Shown: positions 49,535 through 56,318 of the stretch, one piece after another
How the letters are laid out: each line of letters opens with the position of its first letter
Position numbering within the stretch: the stretch's first letter is position 1
Source: Gammaproteobacteria bacterium
GTDB taxonomy: Bacteria; Pseudomonadota; Gammaproteobacteria; Steroidobacterales; Woeseiaceae
NCBI GenBank assembly: GCA_018677555.1
Contig: JAHHOT010000166.1
Span: 1-56,318 of the forward strand
Direction of reading: 5' to 3'
DNA length: 56,318 nucleotides
Position numbers and translations under genes: made by a program
The notes under the pieces: generated by a model
Told to the model about the DNA's origin: nothing
The model's input: the letters and a program-made list of their open reading frames with translations, nothing else
Databases searched by the model: none

Positions 49535-50208
49535 GCCAACGCCCCAGAGTCCGAATCGCGCGGGGGCCGAAGTTTGCTCTCCAGGCTGAAGCGCAGCACC
49601 TGATCGCGGCCCCCGGACAGCGTCACCGTCCGCGACAGGGAATCGCTGCGGTCGCGAATTCGCGGACTCCATATACGCACCTTGAACTCACCGCTGCGGT
49701 TCAGCGGCAAGGTGGCCTGGCCGACGTTGTTCGTCTTGCCGAACATGTCAGTTTCCACCACGAGTATGTAGCCCAGCATGTTGTCGTGAATGTTGCAGCC
49801 GAGCGTTACCAGGCCGGGCCGATCGAATGTGACCGGTGGATGCAGGTCGCCCTTGTAGATTGCCAGGTCGAACTGCTGCGGATCCGAAAACGAATAAACG
49901 TGATGCGCAATGGTGTCGGTATTCGGGAAACTGACCGCTGTCCCCTGCTGCACGATGAGAATATGCGGGTGAAACTGCACGTCGATCTGATTCATGGTCG
50001 CGGTCGCAGTGGCTGCCGACCCGCCCGACGCTTCGCCCAGCGGCACCGCATAGACCGCGACATTCGGCACAGGTTTCCCGTCGCGATCGACGACGCTGAC
50101 GTCCAGGTCCGAAGCACGGGCAACGGCGGCGCACGCGCCGATAATGAGTGCGCCTGCGGTCAGCAGCCGCACCGTCGCCATCAAGGTGGCCACGGAGACA
50201 AGTCTCAT
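49519..50208 (-). CDS. Exported cupredoxin-like protein (methylamine utilization/MauL-like, amicyanin-type copper site)
   Basis: 229 residues, signal peptide ending near ARA (about 32). Copper ligands fit a type 1 site: His103 in NTDTIAHHVY, then CNIHDNM giving Cys138, His141 and Met144, the C-x2-H-x2-M spacing of amicyanin. An Ig-like/carboxypeptidase-regulatory segment (VSVVDRDGKPVPNVAVYAV) precedes it. ATG 50208 begins a plausible signal peptide. Such proteins are frequently called methylamine utilization proteins though no mau cluster is here. Divergent from a GGDEF/EAL gene. Confidence 0.8.
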   Translation of the reverse strand: MRLVSVATLMATVRLLTAGALIIGACAAVARASDLDVSVVDRDGKPVPNVAVYAVPLGEASGGSAATATATMNQIDVQFHPHILIVQQGTAVSFPNTDTIAHHVYSFSDPQQFDLAIYKGDLHPPVTFDRPGLVTLGCNIHDNMLGYILVVETDMFGKTNNVGQATLPLNRSGEFKVRIWSPRIRDRSDSLSRTVTLSGGRDQVLRFSLESKLRPPRDSDSGALAWSDY

Positions 50209-50425
50209 TTTTGCCAGAAATCCGAAATGTGCTCGGGAAATCAATGAGTTTACGGCGCATGGCAACCAGCTAACCGTGAACTGTCGCACACTCTATTTGA
50301 CCGCTTACACCTAACATTTCGAGGGGTTTCGAAAATGTCGACCGAATACGCCTCTCAGCCGGCAGGAACGGCAGCGGTTGATCCCCGGAGATCTGGCAGC
50401 CAACTGGAAATCGATTGGCCACACA

Positions 50426-52813
50426 ATGAAATTGCAGACGAGCTTTCGCAGCAAACTGCTGTTGCTCACCATCGTCCCGCTGGTGCTCGCGCAGGCCGTG
50501 ACGCTGTTCGCCGTGATGCGCACCGCAGAACACGATATCGATCGTCGTGCTACGGAATCACTCGTGATTGGCGGCAGCGTCGTAGCAGAATTTCTGCGAA
50601 GCCGCGGCGAACAGCTGCGAACGAGCGTCGAGGTTCTTGCCGCCGATTTCGGACTGAAGCAGGCTGCCGCCACGGGTGATGCCGGAACCATCCGGTCCGT
50701 ACTCGAGAATCACAGTCAGCGCGTTGGTGCGGACATCGGCATGTTGCTGGACGTCGAGGGAGCACTTGTTTCCAGCAGCGTCGGAACCACTATCCCGGGC
50801 CGGACGGGTATCCGCAACCTGATTCCCGTGCGCGAGGACGCCACCTCGAAGCAGTCGACCGCGGTGATCGATGGGCACACATACCATGTTTTCGCTGTAA
50901 GACTCCGCGCGCCCCTGACAATCGGTTGGGTCGTGCTTGGCTTTCGGCTCGATGCGGAGCTCGCAGACAAGATCGCCGATCTGACCGGCATGGACGTGTC
51001 AATACTGTCGATATCCGGCGACGAGCGGCAGATCGTGGCGACCACACTGCCCGATTCGCTCGCGCAATCGCTGCCCGGCGGTGTATTCCCCGACGGCAGC
51101 CCGCTGCATGACACCTACACACTCGGACCCCCGTCGGATGCATGGTTCGCACTCGGCCGGCCGTTTATCGAAGACCTGGCCGATGTCATCGTCGTGCTGC
51201 AACGTTCGCGGGTCGCAGCGATGGCACCGTACACGGATGCTCGCGTCGCGCTTCTTGCGTTTGCGGCATTCCTCGTGCTTCTCACCGCAGCCTGTGCCGG
51301 CTGGTTTTCCCTGAGTGTCGCCAAACCCCTGCGGACGCTGACCGACGCGGCGCGGCGCATGATCTCCGGAAACTACGACAGCCAGGTACGCGTCACATCC
51401 GGCGACGAATTCGGCGCGCTCGCCTCGAGCTTTAACGCGATGCGGCAAGCTATCGCGGAACGGGAGCAGCGAATATCTCACCAGGCATTACACGATCCGC
51501 TAACCGGCTTGCCCAACCGCGCAAAACTGATTCAAAGCCTCACGCGTTCGATCGAAGCGGCGCAACATTCCGGCGCGAAGATCGCAGTGATGGCCATTCG
51601 TCTGAAGAGAATCGAGTCAATTTCATCAACGCTCGGTCATAGCGCAAGCGACCAGGTGATCGCGCTCGCCGCGAAACACCTTTGTGTCAATCTGAACGAA
51701 GGCGAGATCCTGGGCCACATCAAATCCGACGAGTTCGTGCTCATACTCCCCGGAATCAGTATCGACGAGTCGCTTACATACGCAGACCGGGTTGAAAACA
51801 TATTGGGGGCCGGGGTTACGCTGGGTCGCATCAATATTGCGCTGCAAACCGAGATCGGCGTGTGCGAATACCCCCAGCACGGGGTGATTGCTGCTGACCT
51901 CCTGCGGCACGCGTCCATTGCCCGGACCGAGGCGGAAAAACGCCAGGACAGGATTGCTTGCTACGAATCCGGGCGCGAGGATTACTATCTGCGCCAGCTG
52001 CGAATCGTCAACGATCTGCGGGGCGCGCTGCAGCGCGACGAAGTACATATCCACTATCAGCCCAAGATCTGCCTGCGCGACGGCAAAGCCTGCGGCGCGG
52101 AGGCCCTGGTTCGATGGCAACATCCGGAGTTCGGCTGGCTCTCCCCGGACGACTTTATCCCGGCCGCCGAGCAGGCCGGAACGATCGTTCACCTCACCCG
52201 TCATGTGCTCAAGGGCGCGCTGCGCGACTGCCGCGAGTGGAAGCGCGCCGGTTTCAATCTGCGCGTGTGCGTGAACATCTCCGCGCGCGACCTTCAGGAC
52301 GAGTACCTGCCGCACTACATATTGCAGCTACTCGGCGAGCAGCAGCTGCAGCCGAACAACCTGACCCTTGAAGTGACGGAAAGCGGGGTAATGAGCGAGC
52401 CACACCTGGCGAAAACCGTGCTGCATTGCCTGCGCGACATTGGCGTGCGCATCTCGATGGATGATTTCGGCACCGGTCACTCCTCCCTTGGGCAGCTGCG
52501 AAACATACCGCTGCACGAGCTCAAGATTGACAAGTCCTTCGTGATGACGATGGTCGGCGACAAGTTGAATGAAGCGCTCGTCAAGACGACGATCGAACTC
52601 GCTCATAACATGGAACTCGAAGTCGTCGCCGAAGGCGTCGAAGACGAGGCGACACTCCGTCACCTCAGCAGCGAAGGCTGCGAGCAGGCACAAGGCTATT
52701 TTTTCAGCCGGCCACTACCGTCCCGCGACCTGCAAAACTGGCTGAGGAATCACGAGCCGCAAATCTGGAGCGAACGACGCTCGCAGAAGCGCGCTTTCAT
52801 CAACCGGGCGTAG
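50426..52813 (+). CDS. Membrane HAMP-GGDEF-EAL protein, predicted c-di-GMP phosphodiesterase
   Basis: 795 residues. Membrane helix about 9-28, periplasmic sensor about 30-270, second helix about 272-296, HAMP about 298-350, GGDEF domain about 355-515 whose signature is degenerate (KSDEF), so no cyclase activity is expected. EAL domain about 530-780 has EALVRW, NISARD, EVTESGVM, DDFGTGHSSLGQL and AEGVE, all catalytic residues intact. ATG 50426 is preferred over 50378. The neighbouring cupredoxin/porin pair is transcribed divergently, suggesting the periplasmic sensor responds to that module. Confidence 0.92.
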   Translation: MKLQTSFRSKLLLLTIVPLVLAQAVTLFAVMRTAEHDIDRRATESLVIGGSVVAEFLRSRGEQLRTSVEVLAADFGLKQAAATGDAGTIRSVLENHSQRVGADIGMLLDVEGALVSSSVGTTIPGRTGIRNLIPVREDATSKQSTAVIDGHTYHVFAVRLRAPLTIGWVVLGFRLDAELADKIADLTGMDVSILSISGDERQIVATTLPDSLAQSLPGGVFPDGSPLHDTYTLGPPSDAWFALGRPFIEDLADVIVVLQRSRVAAMAPYTDARVALLAFAAFLVLLTAACAGWFSLSVAKPLRTLTDAARRMISGNYDSQVRVTSGDEFGALASSFNAMRQAIAEREQRISHQALHDPLTGLPNRAKLIQSLTRSIEAAQHSGAKIAVMAIRLKRIESISSTLGHSASDQVIALAAKHLCVNLNEGEILGHIKSDEFVLILPGISIDESLTYADRVENILGAGVTLGRINIALQTEIGVCEYPQHGVIAADLLRHASIARTEAEKRQDRIACYESGREDYYLRQLRIVNDLRGALQRDEVHIHYQPKICLRDGKACGAEALVRWQHPEFGWLSPDDFIPAAEQAGTIVHLTRHVLKGALRDCREWKRAGFNLRVCVNISARDLQDEYLPHYILQLLGEQQLQPNNLTLEVTESGVMSEPHLAKTVLHCLRDIGVRISMDDFGTGHSSLGQLRNIPLHELKIDKSFVMTMVGDKLNEALVKTTIELAHNMELEVVAEGVEDEATLRHLSSEGCEQAQGYFFSRPLPSRDLQNWLRNHEPQIWSERRSQKRAFINRA

Positions 52814-53029
52814 CCGTCGCCTGATCGCGCAAATTCACCGGCACGCACCGGAACGTATCCGGAAAATTGCAACTGAAGCGACGCACGGTCGCGTCGGCGT
52901 TACATTTGAGCATTATTTCAAGCCGCATTCCGCCATGGGCTGCGCCTCAGCGAACTTTTCGCACGTTGCAGCGTAATTCACATTTGAGATACTCGGATCA
53001 CAATGTTGCTGCGTTTGCGGAGGTTAGGT

Positions 53030-54286
53030 ATGTCAGTTTCAAGGTATTCAGCAATCTTGCTCACCCTGTTTTTTGCTATCGCATTTAACGATGCTTCAGC
53101 AGGAGAGGAAACGCCAATTACCATCAAGGTCAAGAATCCCGATGGACTGGGATCCGACGGCGTTCTGTTGTCCGCTGGCTGGGCGCTTGTGCTCGAATTC
53201 GAGGTCGAAGACGCCATAGGGGTCATCGACAACGGCCGGCGACCCGACGAGGTCAACATGGCCTGGATACTCAGGGACCCGGACGACTGCATCGACATGC
53301 GCGACTGGATCAGTCCGGGTAATCCGAGCCTGGCTATAGAAGGCTGCTCCAGTGCGGCTCCGGACGAGACGTTCGTGCGGTTTTCGCCGGACTTCATCGA
53401 TGCGGTTGGCATCACTGAAAACTTCGATTCCAACGGAATCCTGGAATACCAGGAAGCGCTGCAGGACGACGCCTTTGATTCAAGCAACCTGGCCAACCTG
53501 AATCGGCAGTATTTCAGCAGCGGCTTCACCTCCTCAGTGCCCGGTGCATTCGTTGGCGCAACAACCGAATCGTCTGACGAGCCTCAGGACGGCTACGGCT
53601 ACGGCGTCAACGACGATTTTCCAGGCCTTTACGTCTGGGCGGAGATCGGCACCGGAATCGTTACCGACGAATTCCTGAATCCTGTCGCAGACCCGATTAC
53701 CGGCGCATACAAGCTGCGCAATATGGCCGGACTATTCAACAGCATCTCCTACACGCAGCTCGCGAGAAACAACAAATCCAGCCTGGTTGCCGTGCTCAAT
53801 GTCGAACGAGGGGTCCTCGAGCCGATCGTACAGATCGACTTCAAGAACGTGGACGTCAATTCGGGTGCGGCGACCGGTGGCGGGTTCCTGCGGCGTATCG
53901 ACGGCGGCCCCATCGAGGACATCGCTTTCTCGACTGCGGGCGACAAGTTTCAAAATGAAGCCTACGAGGAGGTGCTGGCCAGTCTCGAAAATTACGAGGT
54001 CATAATAAAAGCGGCCGTTGTCGAAGGCGATGCCTTGCCGTTCATCCAGGATCTGGACGGCAATGGGCGATACAACAAGAGAGATCTCGAGCAGGCCGGG
54101 CACACGTTACTGTCGAACCTGAAGCGCTACCGGGTGCGGGCAATACAGATAGAGGCGCTGGATAGCGGCTTTTTCGAATGCCCGAATGCACAGGTGTTCA
54201 AGGAAGCCCGATTGGATAACGACACTGACAACGGTGTTGGCTGCTCGACGGGAAGCGCCCGCTCGATCGTGAGACGGCCTCGCTAG
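53030..54286 (+). CDS. Secreted protein with dockerin/EF-hand-like calcium loop
   Basis: 418 residues, function unknown. GGAGG 8 nt upstream supports ATG 53030 (another in-frame ATG at 53003 lacks one). Signal peptide ends ASA (about 24). The middle is acidic and beta-rich without a family I recognise. DLDGNGRYNKRDL near residue 345 has the Asp/Asn pattern of an EF-hand or dockerin loop. Two or three Cys pairs (DDCIDMRDW and IEGCSS; FFECPN and GVGCS) could form disulfides. Likely periplasmic or surface located. Confidence 0.7.
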   Translation: MSVSRYSAILLTLFFAIAFNDASAGEETPITIKVKNPDGLGSDGVLLSAGWALVLEFEVEDAIGVIDNGRRPDEVNMAWILRDPDDCIDMRDWISPGNPSLAIEGCSSAAPDETFVRFSPDFIDAVGITENFDSNGILEYQEALQDDAFDSSNLANLNRQYFSSGFTSSVPGAFVGATTESSDEPQDGYGYGVNDDFPGLYVWAEIGTGIVTDEFLNPVADPITGAYKLRNMAGLFNSISYTQLARNNKSSLVAVLNVERGVLEPIVQIDFKNVDVNSGAATGGGFLRRIDGGPIEDIAFSTAGDKFQNEAYEEVLASLENYEVIIKAAVVEGDALPFIQDLDGNGRYNKRDLEQAGHTLLSNLKRYRVRAIQIEALDSGFFECPNAQVFKEARLDNDTDNGVGCSTGSARSIVRRPR

Positions 54287-54293
54287 CCTAGCG
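54281..54293. other. 13-nt palindrome holding both stop codons of convergent genes
   Basis: CGCTAG-C-CTAGCG contains the TAG of the plus-strand gene (54284-54286) and, on the other strand, the TAG of the minus-strand gene (54290-54288). The genes are 1 nt apart with no room for a terminator. Confidence 0.7.
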
Positions 54294-56318
54294 ATTGGCC
54301 AGGCGCTGGGCCGAATCCGATTCGGCGCTTGGCCGATCAGCGGCCGCCCACTTGTCCAGGAAAGCCTGCGCCAGCAGGCTGGCGTCCTTGTGCTTGCCCT
54401 GCTGCTGGCGAATCCTGGCCTGCACAAGACCGGCCCGCACCCGGTCAACTTCGAGATCGAGTCGGATCTCCGCGGCATCCCGATATCCGGCCGCCCGCTC
54501 CGCATACTTCAGCGCCTCGTCCAGGTTGCCGCCCGCCAGCATGGCTGTCGCCAGGCCGAGTTCGTAAACCGCGTAGTCGTAGCCATCGCTTTCGAAGATC
54601 CGGCTCAGCGTTGACACTGCGCTCTCGACCTCGTTCTTGCCAAGCAGCGCCAGGCCTTCCAGGTAGTCGGCCGCCCGACTCTCTGTTCGATCCGTATTGT
54701 CCGGCGGTAACGCGTGGCCGCGTATTTCCCGGGCAGTCGCCAGCGCGCTGTCGAGCGCCCCTTCATGAAGCTCCAGCAACCCGCGCGCGAACAGGACCCG
54801 GGTTGGCACATCTGACTGATTGCGCTGCATGGCCAGGGCCAGCAGTTCCCGCGCACGTTCTGTTTCGCCGAGTTCCATGTGGCTCAGCGCTCTCGTCGAG
54901 AGCGCCATGGCTTCGCGAATTCGTTCCTGCTCGATCTCTTGCCGCAAGGTTTCAAGCGGCAGCAATGACTCCCGGAATCGACCCTCCGAGCGAAGAACCC
55001 ATGCGAAATCGAATGCGGCGTAGATGCGTTCATCGGCCGGAATCGTCTCGTCGGCGATAATCTCCTGCCAGATAGACTTCGCTTTATCGACGTCACCGAG
55101 AATCGTCAGCACCTGGGCGCTGCCACGGCGCGCTTCCGCGAATTCCGGGTTTGCCTGCAATGCCTGTTCGTAGTAGCTGGCCGCTTCCTCGAAATTGCCG
55201 CGCTGCCGGTGCAGGTCGCCCAGCATCGTCAAGGGATGCGCCTTCTCCAGTGCAAGTTCAAGGTAGCGGCTCAGCGGCTTCTCGGCATCGTCGAGGTTGC
55301 CTGACAGCAGGAGGTAGGTACCCATCGAACCCCAGATAAATTCGTTCTCTGGCTCCTGCAACGCAAGAATCCGCAACTCGTCGACAGCCTTCGATTCCTG
55401 GTAATTCTGGAAATACACCTCCGCCAGGAACTGGCGGGCTTCGACCTCGAACGGGTAAAGCTCCAGGAGCTTTTTGTAGGTCTCGATAGCGCTGTCCAAC
55501 TCGTAACTGAAAAGCGCCTTTGCAGCGTCGACATAAAGCCTCTCACGTTCGCTAAATACAGCGTCCACCGGAATCTGCTCGACAGTTGCTACGGCTTCCG
55601 ATTGGCGGCCGGTCGACATGTATATGTGTGCCAGCCGGTAGCGCGCGATGTGGAAACCGTCTGCAAGCGCGAGCGCGGCGCTCATTGCTTGCTCCGCCTG
55701 CTGATACTTGAAGCGACGGAAGAAACCGAGCCCGCCGACATATGCTTCATAGGCCGTCATGTTGTTCACGACGAAGTCGGCGGCGAAGGAATCGACGCTT
55801 TGCGTGTGCGGGATTTCGAGGCCTTGCTTCGAGAGGATCGATAGCTGGTAGCCCGTTCCAAGCATTGCTTCCGGCGTCAACTGGTCGAACGACCGCGCTG
55901 CTTTCTCCACACCGTTCAGAATATCCGAAAGTCTTACTGACAGAAGCAGGCCTGCCGGCGTAGAGATGAATTCACCACCAAATACATATTCGATGCCGGC
56001 TTCCCTGGCTGCCTCGATCTTTTGCTCCGGGTTTTCGAGGCCCCGGGTTATAGACTCCCAGCGCGAATTCGACACCACGACGACATGACGTGACTGCGCG
56101 AGATCAGTACGCACCAGGTTTGCCAGGCCTTCGCCCAGCCAGTCCAGCTCAGCTTTTCCGCTGAGATTCGCGATCGGCAGCACCGCGACAACCGGGTTAT
56201 CGGAGGCGCGGTGTGTACGGATGTCGAACAGGTAGTCCGTCCACACCCACCACAGCGCCAACGGACAGCTGGAACCAGCGCGTTGACAACAGTTTCGCCT
56301 GGGGCGGAGTTTCGCCGC
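54288..56318 (-). CDS. TolB-like/TPR protein, truncated by the window edge
   Basis: At least 657 residues. After a membrane-helix remnant (ALWWVWTDYLFD) comes a TolB/FlgO-like domain about residues 20-125 (VVAVLPIANLSG, DWLGEGLANLVRTDL, GIEYVFGGEF) and about twelve TPR units to the end. This layout is the C-terminal part of Ser/Thr kinase- or winged-helix-headed TPR proteins in such bacteria. The frame stays open to 56318, so the N-terminus is missing; a TTG at 56261 is only a nominal start. Reading in a neighbouring frame gives a more protein-like upstream segment, see findings. Confidence 0.78.
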   Translation of the reverse strand, partial: AAKLRPRRNCCQRAGSSCPLALWWVWTDYLFDIRTHRASDNPVVAVLPIANLSGKAELDWLGEGLANLVRTDLAQSRHVVVVSNSRWESITRGLENPEQKIEAAREAGIEYVFGGEFISTPAGLLLSVRLSDILNGVEKAARSFDQLTPEAMLGTGYQLSILSKQGLEIPHTQSVDSFAADFVVNNMTAYEAYVGGLGFFRRFKYQQAEQAMSAALALADGFHIARYRLAHIYMSTGRQSEAVATVEQIPVDAVFSERERLYVDAAKALFSYELDSAIETYKKLLELYPFEVEARQFLAEVYFQNYQESKAVDELRILALQEPENEFIWGSMGTYLLLSGNLDDAEKPLSRYLELALEKAHPLTMLGDLHRQRGNFEEAASYYEQALQANPEFAEARRGSAQVLTILGDVDKAKSIWQEIIADETIPADERIYAAFDFAWVLRSEGRFRESLLPLETLRQEIEQERIREAMALSTRALSHMELGETERARELLALAMQRNQSDVPTRVLFARGLLELHEGALDSALATAREIRGHALPPDNTDRTESRAADYLEGLALLGKNEVESAVSTLSRIFESDGYDYAVYELGLATAMLAGGNLDEALKYAERAAGYRDAAEIRLDLEVDRVRAGLVQARIRQQQGKHKDASLLAQAFLDKWAAADRPSAESDSAQRLANR

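Noticed and set aside
52952-52982. GAACTT hexamer suggesting a second sigma-E promoter
   Set aside because: The nearest TCnnA-type -10 lies 20 nt away, outside the accepted 15-17 nt spacing.
1-56318. CRISPR arrays, tRNA or rRNA genes, insertion sequences, prophage or toxin-antitoxin modules
   Set aside because: No regularly spaced repeats, cloverleaf segments, transposase motifs or phage genes were recognised on either strand.

Overview
The window (56.3 kb, GC-rich, gene-dense, mostly short overlapping operons) reads as chromosome of a marine-type Gammaproteobacterium near the Xanthomonadales/Woeseiaceae/Chromatiales area. Reasons: the conserved polA-engB-cytochrome c4-dsbA block, GspA/GspB, LptM, NudC, a giant TonB-dependent receptor with SapC and TPR/oxygenase neighbours, and an acylornithine-type arginine route. 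The lineage call is inference only. No tRNA, rRNA, insertion sequence, prophage or CRISPR array was seen.

Region by region. (1) 1-7.1 kb: a mevalonate-pathway operon on the minus strand (mvaD, phosphomevalonate kinase, a single-chain HMG-CoA reductase/mevalonate kinase fusion, idi), divergent from ispA and dinB. Together these take HMG-CoA to farnesyl diphosphate; HMG-CoA synthase is not in the window. (2) 7.1-15.8 kb: gspAB, an ABC-2 exporter with yedK, an orphan FlhC-like regulator, nudC, an NRDE-family gene and an esterase. (3) 15.9-24.1 kb: argR-argG-(P-loop/DUF1611-like gene)-argC-argD-argF'-argB-argH. The gene order, the ArgG type and an Ala at the transcarbamylase specificity position resemble the Bacteroidetes N-succinylornithine pathway; argA and argE/J are absent, and the unknown P-loop gene sits inside the operon. 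(4) 24.1-29.7 kb: lptM-polA, then an unannotated candidate sRNA with a sigma-E/AlgU-like promoter and an intrinsic terminator in the Spot 42/ErsA position, then engB, cytochrome c4 and a lipoprotein DsbA. (5) 29.7-34.1 kb: L,D-transpeptidase, DUF885 peptidase and serine hydrolase, all exported. (6) 34.1-46.3 kb: the most unusual part. Four Fe(II)/2-oxoglutarate oxygenases of several families (two carrying TPR or TPR-like N-termini), a TPR-sulfotransferase, a SAM methyltransferase and SapC surround one large TonB-dependent receptor, with a REP cluster at one convergent junction. (7) 46.4-56.3 kb: LytS/LytTR two-component pair, porin-like protein plus amicyanin-like cupredoxin divergent from a GGDEF/EAL protein, a secreted protein with a dockerin/EF-hand-like loop, and a TolB-like/TPR protein running off the right edge.

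The strongest candidates for something undescribed are the oxygenase/sulfotransferase/TonB-receptor island, the arginine operon with the P-loop gene filling a possible pathway hole, the HMGR-MVK fusion and the polA-engB intergenic sRNA.
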